A DNA stretch of 64,000 nt from Sulfitobacter sp. F26169L (lineage in GTDB: Bacteria; Pseudomonadota; Alphaproteobacteria; Rhodobacterales; Rhodobacteraceae): NCBI RefSeq assembly GCF_026410285.1, contig NZ_JAPMLP010000002.1:69501-133500 (forward strand), written 5' to 3'. Positions 55,128 through 64,000 of the stretch are shown here, in pieces (positions within the stretch are counted from its first letter, which is position 1; every line of letters starts with the position of its first letter). Both the position numbers and the translations under genes were made by a program. A model generated the notes under the pieces. That model worked only from the letters and a program-made list of their open reading frames with translations, was not told where the DNA came from and did not search any database.

Positions 55128-56207
55128 ATGTCTGTAATCTTGCTGGAGTGGTATGATGCCCATGCCCGCGAAATGCCATGGCGAACATCACCGCAGGCCC
55201 GTTCCGCCGGCGTTCTACCCGACCCTTACGCCGTCTGGCTAAGCGAGATTATGCTGCAACAGACCACAGTTGCCACGGTAAAAGACTATTTCATCCGCTT
55301 TATCACCCGCTGGCCCACAGTGCGTGATCTGGCGGCGGCGCAAGACGCAGACGTCATGGCGGAATGGGCAGGGCTGGGATACTATGCGCGGGCGCGTAAT
55401 CTGTTGAAATGCGCCCGAACAGTGGTTACAGACCACGACGGCGTATTTCCCGCCGACCATGACGCGCTCCTCAACCTACCCGGTATCGGACCATACACAG
55501 CGGCAGCGGTTTCATCGATTGCATTCGATCTGCCCCACGCTGTTCTTGATGGCAACGTAGAGCGCGTTATGGCGCGGCTCTATGACATCCACACGCCGCT
55601 ACCGGATGCCAAGCCACAACTGATGATCCACGCAAAGGCGTTAACGCCTGCGCGGCGGGCCGGTGATTATGCGCAAGCGGTGATGGATCTGGGCGCCACC
55701 ATCTGCACGCCGAAATCACCCGCTTGCGGCATCTGCCCTTGGCGTGACCCCTGTGCTGCGCGCGCTGCCGGAACCATGGCGGACCTGCCGAAAAAGACGC
55801 CGAAGAAAGCCAAGCCGGTCCGGCATGGCACGGTTTACATCGGCCGCCGCACCGATGGCGCATGGCTGCTGGAGACGCGGCCCGAGAAGGGTTTGTTGGG
55901 TGGAATGCTCGGCTGGCCCGGGTCAGAGTGGGTGGATGCCGCGCTGCCCCATCCCCAAAGCGCGCCACCGGCAACAGGCGACTGGACAGAGAACAGCGGT
56001 GAGGTGCGGCACACCTTCACGCATTTTCATCTGATCCTGCGGGTCGTCACCGCGCAGTTGCCGCCTGGCGCGGAACCTGCGCAGGGTACGTTCAGGCCAG
56101 ACAATGTGTTCCGCCCGTCGGATTTGCCCACCGTGATGCGAAAGGCCTATGATCTGGTACGATCAGACGCGACGCCGCATATGACAGACAGCCAATCCCT
56201 GTTATGA
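55128..56207 (+). CDS. mutY: A/G-specific adenine glycosylase
   Basis: MutY removes adenine mispaired with 8-oxoguanine. In the 359-residue protein the catalytic residues are Glu40 (LSEIMLQQT) and Asp141 (VLDGNVERV). The helix-hairpin-helix LPGIGPYTAAA lies at 117-127. The iron-sulfur cysteines are 193, 200, 203 and 209 in the C-X6-C-X2-C-X5-C pattern. A C-terminal NUDIX-like domain (about 230-350) recognises 8-oxoguanine. ATG at 55128 is preferred over GTG at 55110. Confidence 0.97.
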   Translation: MSVILLEWYDAHAREMPWRTSPQARSAGVLPDPYAVWLSEIMLQQTTVATVKDYFIRFITRWPTVRDLAAAQDADVMAEWAGLGYYARARNLLKCARTVVTDHDGVFPADHDALLNLPGIGPYTAAAVSSIAFDLPHAVLDGNVERVMARLYDIHTPLPDAKPQLMIHAKALTPARRAGDYAQAVMDLGATICTPKSPACGICPWRDPCAARAAGTMADLPKKTPKKAKPVRHGTVYIGRRTDGAWLLETRPEKGLLGGMLGWPGSEWVDAALPHPQSAPPATGDWTENSGEVRHTFTHFHLILRVVTAQLPPGAEPAQGTFRPDNVFRPSDLPTVMRKAYDLVRSDATPHMTDSQSLL

Positions 56208-56238
56208 ACAGGCGCAAAGGTCTTTCAAGGTCAAAAGC

Positions 56239-57390
56239 ATGACAAACTCTGCCGCCCCGATCCCGCCCTCCGAAATGGCAAAGCTGGGCCGTGCCTTGCC
56301 GTTCTGGTTATCGCTTGTGCTGGTCCCGCTTGCCTTGGTCGGTGCGCTCTACGGGGGGTGGACGCTGGTGATTGTGCCCGCGGCAACATGGTATCTATTC
56401 ACAGCGCTGGACGCTGCATTGGGGCTAAACACGCAAAACGCGGACCTTGGTGCAACCGGTGATGATCTTTACTGGTACAGCATGATCACCCTGATCTGGA
56501 CGCCTGTGCAGTTTGTCATGCTGATCAGCCTGCTGTGGTACGTCCCCCAGGCGGAGCATCTAAGCACACTGGAGCGGATCGGCGTATTTTTCGGTGTTGG
56601 CGTGATAACCGGAACGGTCGGGATCAATTATTCGCATGAATTGATGCACAGAAAGGGCAAACCGGAACGCTGGATGGCCGATATCCTGCTGGCGATGGTG
56701 CTGTATTCGCATTTTCGTTCCGAACACCTGCTGGTGCATCACCGCTATGTCGCGACGCCGCGTGACCCTGTCACCGCGCGCTACAACGAAGGGTTTCACC
56801 GCTTTTACCCCCGCGTACTGCACCAATGCTGGGTCAGCGCATTTCGCGCGGAAAAAGCGATGCTGGCCCGAAGAAACCTGCCCTGGACAGATCGCAGCAA
56901 TCCGTTCTGGCGGTATTGGGCGCTACAGCTCGGGTTTATTGTGCTCGCGTTTGTTCTGGGCGGCTGGTCCGGTGTTGGCCTGTTTATTGTGCAGGCCGGT
57001 GTTGCCATCTGGCAGTTGGAACTGGTCAACTATGTGGAACATTACGGCCTGACCCGCAAACATCTGGGCGATGGAAAGTACGAACATGTACAGCCGCGCC
57101 ATAGCTGGAATGCCGCGCACAAAGCCTCCAACTGGTTGCTGATCAATCTGCAACGCCATTCCGACCATCATTACAAACCCGACCGCCAGTTTGCGGTTTT
57201 GCAAAACTATGGTCCCGACGAAGCGCCGCAACTGCCCTATGGATATCCGCTGATGACGATGCTGGCGATGATGCCACCACTGTGGCGCCGCGCGATGAAC
57301 CCGCGTGTTCGCGCTTGGCGGGCGATGTATTACCCCGAAATCACTGACTGGCAGGAATACAATCGCGCAAACACACCAATGCCGCGCTAA
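56239..57390 (+). CDS. AlkB-type alkane 1-monooxygenase
   Basis: A 383-residue inner-membrane di-iron enzyme with about six membrane helices. The histidine boxes are intact: HELMH (133-137), HLLVHH (163-168) and HSDHH (307-311), and the extra NYVEHYG box at 264-270 is specific to AlkB hydroxylases rather than desaturases. It should terminally hydroxylate medium-chain alkanes or related compounds, using electrons from a rubredoxin. No rubredoxin or its reductase is encoded nearby. The ATG at 56239 is chosen. Confidence 0.9.
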   Translation: MTNSAAPIPPSEMAKLGRALPFWLSLVLVPLALVGALYGGWTLVIVPAATWYLFTALDAALGLNTQNADLGATGDDLYWYSMITLIWTPVQFVMLISLLWYVPQAEHLSTLERIGVFFGVGVITGTVGINYSHELMHRKGKPERWMADILLAMVLYSHFRSEHLLVHHRYVATPRDPVTARYNEGFHRFYPRVLHQCWVSAFRAEKAMLARRNLPWTDRSNPFWRYWALQLGFIVLAFVLGGWSGVGLFIVQAGVAIWQLELVNYVEHYGLTRKHLGDGKYEHVQPRHSWNAAHKASNWLLINLQRHSDHHYKPDRQFAVLQNYGPDEAPQLPYGYPLMTMLAMMPPLWRRAMNPRVRAWRAMYYPEITDWQEYNRANTPMPR

Positions 57391-57450
57391 GCGATCCTTA
57401 ATTACTATATGTCAATCGTGAGAGAGTAATCAGGTCAGGGGATTCTCTCT

Positions 57451-57873
57451 ATGCAGCAGCACGCCACCGCTCGGTCGCTTCGGGATGCGACTTGCCTAAT
57501 CATCGAAGACAGCCAGTTCGACCAGCTTATGATGACCCGCGTAATTGGCCGCTCGCAAGATAAAATGCGGGTAGAGGTCGCGGCCACATTGCAATCCGCA
57601 CGCAAGGCGCTGGCCGCCGGTGAAATCTCGCTTATTCTGCTGGATAACCATCTGCCCGACGGGATCGGCGCAAATTTCGCGTTGGAGCTGGCATCGAATC
57701 CGGAACATGCCAAAATTCCTGTAATTATGGTCAGCGACTGGCCCACACCCTTTATGTGGGAAAAAGCAGCTTCTGCCGGTGTATTGTATGTCGTCAATAA
57801 ATCCGAATTCGGTGTGCAGTACGTGGATCAGGCGCTGCGCAATGGCGTGCGCAAACGCCGCAGGGTGAGCTGA
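57451..57873 (+). CDS. Stand-alone receiver domain (CheY-like)
   Basis: A 140-residue single receiver. Acidic pair Glu19-Asp20, phospho-acceptor Asp65 (LILLDNHLPDG), Ser (MVSDW) in place of the usual Thr, and the conserved Lys (NKSEF) are all visible. There is no output domain, and no kinase is near. It may act by protein-protein contact. The basic end RKRRRVS is unusual. It lies between alkB and a small membrane protein on the same strand. Confidence 0.85.
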   Translation: MQQHATARSLRDATCLIIEDSQFDQLMMTRVIGRSQDKMRVEVAATLQSARKALAAGEISLILLDNHLPDGIGANFALELASNPEHAKIPVIMVSDWPTPFMWEKAASAGVLYVVNKSEFGVQYVDQALRNGVRKRRRVS

Positions 57874-57958
57874 CAAGTCACATCAGCGATCAATCCTGTA
57901 AACGATAATACATATCGACCGGTTGCGGGAAGTTCCTGCTGATCCTACCTTTAGCGTT

Positions 57959-58204
57959 ATGGAAACGCTGATACTGCTCAAGCCCTACGCCTATGGCGTG
58001 GCCTTTATCTGCCTGTCTGTCTCGGTCGTTGCCGGGTGGTGGCGCGATTGGTTGGGGGATGGAATTCGCGTTGGCAACAAAGCGCCGCGCAACGCACCAG
58101 TAACCAGCCTACAAAGGGTACTGCATGCTATCAGTCAAATAAGCATGGTGATCTTCTGGCTCTGTCTGGTTCTGGTATTCGGGCTGACGCTGACCACCGC
58201 ATAA
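57959..58204 (+). CDS. Small two-helix membrane protein, unrecognised
   Basis: An 81-residue protein with two hydrophobic segments (about 5-28 and 55-78) joined by a polar loop rich in Trp and Arg (WWRDWLGDGIRVG). The ATG at 57959 is chosen, although the ribosome site is weak; a TTG at 57923 is an alternative. I know no family for it. It stands 86 bases after the receiver and ends just before a terminator for the opposite strand. Confidence 0.6.
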   Translation: METLILLKPYAYGVAFICLSVSVVAGWWRDWLGDGIRVGNKAPRNAPVTSLQRVLHAISQISMVIFWLCLVLVFGLTLTTA

Positions 58205-58230
58205 AAAAAGCCCCGCCAGAAAGGCGGGGC
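58203..58230 (-). terminator. Intrinsic terminator of ccrM
   Basis: A perfect 8-bp GC stem (GCCCCGCC 58210-58217 with GGCGGGGC 58223-58230, loop of 5). On the minus strand it is followed by seven U residues at 58209-58203. It is 78 bases beyond the ccrM stop and abuts the end of the small membrane protein gene, whose own strand lacks a U-tract. Confidence 0.9.
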
Positions 58231-58307
58231 CAAGGTGAGTGTCATCAGCGCATCCCTCATGTGGAGGGTGCGGTGACACTGGCGGTGTTCGAATTTCTAG
58301 GGGGCGA

Positions 58308-59417
<1,110 letters not shown>

Positions 59418-59473
59418 TCACTGCCCGGTGCATTTTTGCACTCGTTGCTTGAGACCCAAGATGACCGTAGAGG

Positions 59474-59501
59474 GAATCGGGGTCAATTTGTTTTTTGAAT
59501 C
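59474..59501. promoter_or_regulatory. Two GANTC sites between rnhB and ccrM
   Basis: GAATC occurs at 59474-59478 and 59497-59501, 66-93 bases upstream of the ccrM start. In Caulobacter the ccrM leader also holds two GANTC sites, whose methylation state controls transcription. I could not find a convincing CtrA box (TTAA-N7-TTAA) near them. Confidence 0.5.
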
Positions 59502-59514
59502 AAAGTTTTAACAA

Positions 59515-60129
59515 TTATTCTTGCCACAAGATATTGTGTACCGGCTTGAACGAACGTCTATGGTGTGGGGTTACGCCCAAATTTTGAAGCGCCAACATGT
59601 GGCTTTTTGATCCATATCCCATGTTCGTCTCCCAGCCATATCCGGGGTGCTGTTGCGCAAGGGACAACATGACACAATCCCGACATATTTTGGCCATAAT
59701 TGAGGCCGCCGAAATGGAAACAGAACGCGTGTCACCGGCGATGATTGTTTCCGCTGGCAGGGACAATCCGCGCGGGATCATGTTTCCGTCGATCAGGCAA
59801 TAGTCGGGCGGGATTTTTAGCCCTTCCAGTGCGCGCACCATCGCGATGTGGCTGGCGCGCAGTATATTGTGCTCGTCAATTTCTTCGACGCTGGCGTGGG
59901 CGATGGACACATCTGCCGCTGCCATGATCAACGGATAGAGTTGTTCGCGTTTTTTGCGACTGAGCTTTTTGCTGTCGTTCAATCCTTCTGGTATGCGTGT
60001 CGGGTCCAGTACCACAGCGGCGGCAGTTACCGGTCCTGCCAATGGCCCGCGGCCTACTTCATCTACGCCAGCAATGCGGGCATAGCCGCGCGCGCGGGCT
60101 GAATTCTCGAATGAATAATCTGGTTCCAT
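59515..60129 (-). CDS. rnhB: Ribonuclease HII
   Basis: The 204-residue enzyme cuts RNA in DNA-RNA hybrids and at single ribonucleotides. Catalytic acidic residues are in AGVDEVGRGPLAGPV (Asp and Glu near 23-24) and the Asp in LIDGNMIP; the C-terminal HPGYGWETNMGYGSKSH block is typical. The ATG at 60129 is chosen; the longer frame to 60318 overlaps the preceding gene and has no family similarity. It precedes ccrM on the same strand, a common alphaproteobacterial order. Confidence 0.95.
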   Translation of the reverse strand: MEPDYSFENSARARGYARIAGVDEVGRGPLAGPVTAAAVVLDPTRIPEGLNDSKKLSRKKREQLYPLIMAAADVSIAHASVEEIDEHNILRASHIAMVRALEGLKIPPDYCLIDGNMIPRGLSLPAETIIAGDTRSVSISAASIMAKICRDCVMLSLAQQHPGYGWETNMGYGSKSHMLALQNLGVTPHHRRSFKPVHNILWQE

Positions 60130-60278
60130 GGCGGTGCAGAAACCGGATGCCGCCCCTGCGTGCAAGTGAAAAGGGAGAGATGCCCGAACATCCCTCCCTT
60201 TCCGTTTCCCATGCGGCGGGACGTGCCGCATAAGGACCGGCGCAAAAAGTGGTGATACCCGATGCGCCGGATTCCTGT

Positions 60279-60839
60279 TCAGCGCCGCGCGAGCCGATAC
60301 CCGTTCTGGCTCAAACACCGTGCGCCATAGCCTGACCGCTTACCGTTGAACGTACGCACGCGCTGGAAACAGCTTTGCGGCAGGCGGTTCACTTGACGAT
60401 AGTGGCGCTCAAGGCAGCGGCGGCCAAACATGCGTACATTCCCTTTGCGTGTTTCAAAGCTGCGCAGGCATCCCTGTGGAAGCAGTTTGCGGTTCACCCG
60501 ATGCGGCAGCGGTTTTGGTGTCACATTGTGGCGTGGCGGATTATACCCCTGCTGATGGGCGTTGCCGCCGTGATGGCGCTTGCCATTATAGATGCCTTGG
60601 GATTGGGTCGTGGCCTTGGGATAAGTGCGCACCGGTTCCTTATACCTGACATGGTCCTTTTTCTTGTCTTGCCGGTTATCGTGGATAATCGCACCCACAA
60701 CCGCCAAACCCAGTATTGTGGCAATGGCACGTGCGGTGCGGTCATCATCGGCATAAGCGGGAGCAACAGTAAATGTAGCCATGGCAATTGCGGCTCCTGT
60801 AAAGGTGCCAACAAAGCGGGAAGGAAGCAGATGGCGCAT
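60279..60839 (-). CDS. Secreted basic protein with a duplicated Cys repeat, unrecognised
   Basis: The 186-residue precursor has a signal peptide (about 1-30, ending AYA). A hydrophobic segment at 37-52 might be a second membrane helix. A basic His/Asn/Gly-rich middle follows, then two similar ~33-residue units starting LPQGC (residue 120) and LPQSC (residue 153). Each has two cysteines spaced by 17 residues (124/142 and 157/175), each suited to one disulfide; ten of the first 24 positions are identical. High Arg/Lys content suggests binding of acidic polymers. The family is unknown to me. The ATG at 60839 follows AAGGACC. Confidence 0.8.
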   Translation of the reverse strand: MRHLLPSRFVGTFTGAAIAMATFTVAPAYADDDRTARAIATILGLAVVGAIIHDNRQDKKKDHVRYKEPVRTYPKATTQSQGIYNGKRHHGGNAHQQGYNPPRHNVTPKPLPHRVNRKLLPQGCLRSFETRKGNVRMFGRRCLERHYRQVNRLPQSCFQRVRTFNGKRSGYGARCLSQNGYRLARR

Positions 60840-61012
60840 GAGAGTGGTCCTTTTGTGATAGGTGCGGCACAATCGGTCTGTGCTGCGGTGTTCCATCAAT
60901 CTCGGCCAATGCCAGTCGGACAGGCAATAACTGGCGCTTGTTATCTAATAACGCTTCACTGCGGCGGCGCAGGATATTGTATAACACCACAGAAAAACGC
61001 ATCGTTGCGCCC

Positions 61013-61303
61013 ATGAAACACATCCGCTTTCCCCTCTTTGCCGCTCTGTTGCTTGCATCTGCTACGCCAGCCTTTGCCGCTGACTGTTACGCCGATTACA
61101 AAGCGAAACAGGACAATCCGCTTCGGCTGCATTACGGTGTGGCCGAGGTTTCCGGTGACTGCACCAAAGATGCCGCGCGTTCCCAACTGGAACAGCGGCT
61201 GGGCGCGCAGGGCTGGACCCTTTTGAATATCGTTTCGGTTTTCGGGCCTGACGGACTAGCGCAAAGGAAAAACAGTGCCGGATCAAACTTCCTCCGCTTC
61301 TGA
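61013..61303 (+). CDS. Small exported protein, unrecognised
   Basis: A 96-residue precursor with a clean signal peptide (cleaved after about residue 22, AFA). The mature domain starts ADCYADYKAKQ and holds two cysteines (24 and 49), which may pair. It ends with a Gly/Ser-rich tail. Its 3' end overlaps the following gene by 29 bases. I know no named family. The ATG at 61013 is chosen over the 25-codon upstream extension because the signal peptide starts there. Confidence 0.75.
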   Translation: MKHIRFPLFAALLLASATPAFAADCYADYKAKQDNPLRLHYGVAEVSGDCTKDAARSQLEQRLGAQGWTLLNIVSVFGPDGLAQRKNSAGSNFLRF

Positions 61304-61979
61304 TATACGCCGCAGCGGTGGCCGCTTTGTCATTTTCGGCATTTGCGCGGTCGCTGCGCTGCTGACGATTGGGGCTGTGGTCATGTTCTGGGCGCTGCCC
61401 GACGCCAATGCGTTCAACGCACGGGTCGAGCGGATATTCATCGAGAATGACACCCTCACCTCACCGTCCGAAATCAAGCTGCTGGAAATACTCGCCCAAT
61501 CCGGCACGGCCTTTTCCGACACGCTGACCAATTACCGCGTGCTGATCGGTGTTCTGCTGATATTCGCGGCAGCTATGCTTATCGCTGCCGTGGTATTCCT
61601 GATGCTGCTCATCACCTTCAATCGCCGCATGGCCCAGATTGAGCGGACCGGCATTCAGGTATCCTCCCTTCTGATCAGCCGAGAAGAGAACAAAGTGTAC
61701 CTCAACAACCTCGGCTTTAAATTGACCGACGCCGCAATGGAGACAATGGCCGTTCTGGCGGAGGCCCGTATGGATGATGATGTGATGTCGGGCTCGCAGA
61801 TCGAAGCGGTAATATCCGGTAGGGATGCCGCAGATTGTGACGAAGCGGCGGGCGCCACACGGATAAAGCGTTTGCGCGATACTTTGGGCAACCAGATGGT
61901 CAGCGAATTACTGGTCAAAAACATAGCACGGCGCGGCTATATGCTGGCGATTGATAAGGACGTGATCAAGGTGCTTTAG
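61275..61979 (+). CDS. Membrane-anchored winged-helix protein
   Basis: A 234-residue protein starting with GTG at 61275, inside the end of the previous gene. It has two membrane helices (about 17-42 and 88-114) separated by a periplasmic loop that is probably the sensing part, and a cytoplasmic C-terminal domain (about 130-232) whose last 50 residues resemble a winged helix (RIKRLRDTLGNQMVSELLV, then RRGYMLAI). It could be a ToxR-like membrane regulator with inverted layout. This is inference from topology and the motif; the translational coupling to an exported protein supports it. Confidence 0.65.
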   Translation: MPDQTSSASDIRRSGGRFVIFGICAVAALLTIGAVVMFWALPDANAFNARVERIFIENDTLTSPSEIKLLEILAQSGTAFSDTLTNYRVLIGVLLIFAAAMLIAAVVFLMLLITFNRRMAQIERTGIQVSSLLISREENKVYLNNLGFKLTDAAMETMAVLAEARMDDDVMSGSQIEAVISGRDAADCDEAAGATRIKRLRDTLGNQMVSELLVKNIARRGYMLAIDKDVIKVL

Positions 61980-62042
61980 GGCTATGGTCATTCCTGATCA
62001 TCCAACGCTAGGGTACGGCAACCACTGAAAAGGACGCCGCCC

Positions 62043-62819
62043 ATGCCTGCCCCCCTCAATCCCTTCAAAAAAGCGCTCGCAGAGGGCGAGATACAATTTG
62101 GCTGCTGGCTGGGGCTGGCAGACGGATTTTCCGCAGAAATGATGGGACAGGCCGGTTTTGACTGGCTGGTCATTGATGGCGAGCACGGGCCAAATGACCT
62201 GCGATCAACCCTGTTACAGCTCCAAGTGATTGCGGCCACCGATGCCCACGCCGTTGTGCGCGTGCCTGTAGGTGAAACCTACATGCTGAAACAGGTGCTG
62301 GACGCCGGTGCGCAGACGGTTCTTGTGCCGATGGTCGAAAGTGCGGATCAGGCACGCCAGTTGGTACGGGACATGACCTATCCACCTAACGGGGATCGTG
62401 GTGTCGGATACGCGCTGACGCGGGCCGCGCGGTTCGGCACAATTGGCGACTACGGCACCACAGCGGACGCTCAGATTTGCCTGCTGGTGCAGGTAGAAAA
62501 CATGCGCGGACTGGCCGCACTGGATGATATTCTGACGGTTGAAGGTGTTGACGGCGTCTTTATCGGCCCTGCCGATCTGGCCGCCGACATGGGGCATATC
62601 GGCAACGCAGACCATGACGATGTGCAAAGCGTGATTATGGATGCGCTGAGGCGCATCAGGGTCGCAGGCAAAGCGCCCGGGATCCTGTCAACACGCGACG
62701 GGATGACAAACGATGCTATTGCAGCAGGTGCGCAATTCGTTGCCGTAGGTGCGGACGTACTGCTGCTGGGCAATGCGGCGCGCGCACTCGCTGAAAAATG
62801 GCAGGCAACCAAGGGATGA
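62043..62819 (+). CDS. HpcH/HpaI-family aldolase
   Basis: A 258-residue class II pyruvate-dependent aldolase. His48 in VIDGEHGPND corresponds to the catalytic His of HpaI, and metal ligands are expected in VQVENMRG (Glu) and GPADLAADMG (Asp). It may cleave 4-hydroxy-2-oxo acids to pyruvate or glyoxylate and an aldehyde. The following MFS gene overlaps by ATGA, suggesting that the transporter imports the substrate or a precursor. Confidence 0.9.
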   Translation: MPAPLNPFKKALAEGEIQFGCWLGLADGFSAEMMGQAGFDWLVIDGEHGPNDLRSTLLQLQVIAATDAHAVVRVPVGETYMLKQVLDAGAQTVLVPMVESADQARQLVRDMTYPPNGDRGVGYALTRAARFGTIGDYGTTADAQICLLVQVENMRGLAALDDILTVEGVDGVFIGPADLAADMGHIGNADHDDVQSVIMDALRRIRVAGKAPGILSTRDGMTNDAIAAGAQFVAVGADVLLLGNAARALAEKWQATKG

Positions 62820-64000
62820 ACACCGGTATCGCACTGCTGGCTTTCGCCTACGTTCTCAGCCAGTTTTTTCGGGCATTTCTTGCGGTGCTTAGTCCCTTTC
62901 TGGCGACAGATATTGCCGCCACGCCGGAAGATCTCGCCTTTGCATCCGGTCTTTGGTTCTTGTCTTTCGCGGCTTTGCAGCCGCCGATTGGCTGGGCGCT
63001 GGATACTGTGGGGCCACGGCGCACGGCCGCAGTTCTGTTGCTGGTCGGTGGTGGCGGCGGTGCCGCGTTATTTGCCATGGCCGCGACGCCCTTGCATATC
63101 AGCATTGCGATGACACTGATCGGGATTGGCTGTGCACCGGTACTAATGGCCTCATATTACATCTTCGCGCTTGATTATCCGCCAATTCGGTTTGCATTTC
63201 TTGCGGCTGTCATGGTGGGTGTCGGGACGCTGGGCAACATCGTCGCTTCCTATCCCATGACAATTGCCGCCGAAACCATAGGCTGGCGTGCGGCCCTTTG
63301 GGGGCTGGCGGTGTTATCGGCAATTACCGCCTTGGGCGTCTGGGTGTTCGTGCGCGACCCCGTGAAAGAAGCCGACGCGCTAAAGGGAAGCTTCGGCGAG
63401 GTGCTTCGTATTCGCGCGCTCTGGTTTATCTTCCCCTTGATGCTGGTCAGCTATTCACAGGTGGGCGCGCTACGTGGCCTCTGGATCGGCCCGTATCTAA
63501 CCGAGGTTTTCAATGCTGCCCCCCGTGTCATCGGGCAAGCCACACTCTTTATGGGGATCACGATGGTGGTCGGCCCTATGGTTTACAGCATTCTCGCCCG
63601 CCGTTTTCACAGCCTGAAATGGACAGTATTCCTTGGCAGCTTCGCGCTGCTGTTATCGGCAGGCGGAATGGTTGTTCTGGTCGATTACTCCACCACGTGG
63701 GCCGTTGTGCTGATGTGTGGTGTCGGCTTTTTTGGCGCAACCTATGCCGCGATCATGTCACACGGGCGGGACCTGTTGCCGCGCCATTTGGTCGGGCGCG
63801 GTGTGACGTTGCTCAATCTGTGCAGCATTGGCGGGGTCGGCGTTGCACAATTTGTCACCGGTCGCATTTACGCCGTCAATAGCGGCTCCGATACGGTGTC
63901 TCTGCCCTATACGCTGATCTTTGTATACTTTGCCATTGCGCTCGCCGTCGGTCTGTTTGTCTATCTCTTCGCCCCCGACACCCGCTCCGACAGCGGTTAG
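62816..64000 (+). CDS. MFS transporter
   Basis: A 394-residue inner-membrane protein with about 12 hydrophobic segments, two halves related to the major facilitator superfamily. The stop TAG is the last three bases of the window, so the gene is complete. ATG at 62816 overlaps the aldolase stop by 4 bases (ATGA); the alternative ATG at 62798 would lengthen the overlap. The substrate is unknown; coupling to the aldolase hints at an organic acid. Confidence 0.9.
   Translation: MNTGIALLAFAYVLSQFFRAFLAVLSPFLATDIAATPEDLAFASGLWFLSFAALQPPIGWALDTVGPRRTAAVLLLVGGGGGAALFAMAATPLHISIAMTLIGIGCAPVLMASYYIFALDYPPIRFAFLAAVMVGVGTLGNIVASYPMTIAAETIGWRAALWGLAVLSAITALGVWVFVRDPVKEADALKGSFGEVLRIRALWFIFPLMLVSYSQVGALRGLWIGPYLTEVFNAAPRVIGQATLFMGITMVVGPMVYSILARRFHSLKWTVFLGSFALLLSAGGMVVLVDYSTTWAVVLMCGVGFFGATYAAIMSHGRDLLPRHLVGRGVTLLNLCSIGGVGVAQFVTGRIYAVNSGSDTVSLPYTLIFVYFAIALAVGLFVYLFAPDTRSDSG

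Noticed and set aside
59485..59520. CtrA box upstream of ccrM
   Set aside because: Only one TTAA half is present at the right place; the second half reads ATTC, so the TTAA-N7-TTAA pattern is not met.

Overview
The window is chromosomal DNA from an alphaproteobacterium, most likely of the Rhodobacterales/Roseobacter group. The evidence is gene content and protein style: a CcrM-type GANTC methyltransferase next to rnhB, the overlapping leuS-lptE-holA run, a short KDO transferase followed by lpxK, DUF3576, DUF2125 and DUF4170 proteins, a Rhodobacter-type porin, HspQ, and a dimethylglycine-dehydrogenase-like demethylation operon typical of marine methylated-compound users. Genes are dense, often with ATGA-type 4-base overlaps. 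I see no tRNA, rRNA, CRISPR array, insertion sequence or prophage. This is a core-genome segment with a few accessory islands.

Layout. 1-5.3 kb: end of an unrecognised gene, an MscS channel, pnp with a hairpin-rich leader and a clear terminator, an L,D-transpeptidase and a 1-Cys peroxiredoxin. 5.3-7.9 kb: a sparse stretch, an RluA-type pseudouridine synthase, a SnoaL-like protein and RarD. 7.9-14.8 kb: a minus-strand operon (XRE-cupin regulator, GFA protein, FAD-GcvT dehydrogenase, homocysteine S-methyltransferase, second FAD-GcvT dehydrogenase) that reads as glycine betaine/dimethylglycine/sarcosine demethylation feeding methionine and one-carbon pools. 14.8-22.2 kb: free methionine sulfoxide reductase, thiolase, an STAS/RsbW-like pair, gamma-glutamyltransferase, HspQ, an AEC transporter, a transglycosylase-like lipoprotein, a VOC protein and LolA. 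22.4-35.4 kb: FtsK, an aminotransferase, an amidase, a UbiH-type hydroxylase, Trm112, a Lon-N-like protein, CnoX, ExoIII, an OmpR-type regulator followed by a highly structured 3' RNA, RibA, a second L,D-transpeptidase and YggS.

35.4-52.6 kb: porin, DUF3576 lipoprotein, leuS-lptE-holA, a GST, a flavoprotein, a large MscS channel, a 24-residue lipoprotein, a degenerate crotonase-fold protein with an SDR, a DUF2125 protein, then pmbA, an inositol-monophosphatase-like gene, DUF4170, waaA and lpxK. 52.6-64 kb: CoA transferase, DsbA, DciA, MutY, an AlkB-type monooxygenase, a lone receiver, ccrM with two GANTC sites upstream, rnhB, a secreted basic protein with a duplicated Cys repeat, a secreted protein coupled to a membrane winged-helix protein, an HpaI-type aldolase and an MFS transporter that ends with the window.

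No single gene cluster is clearly a new system. The most unusual signals are the structured RNA at 32.14-32.30 kb, the demethylation operon with its possible operator, the tiny lipoprotein at 44.69 kb, the crotonase-like protein lacking both catalytic glutamates, and the Cys-repeat protein at 60.3-60.8 kb. All functional statements rest on reading the sequence and on knowledge of the families; no database search was run.
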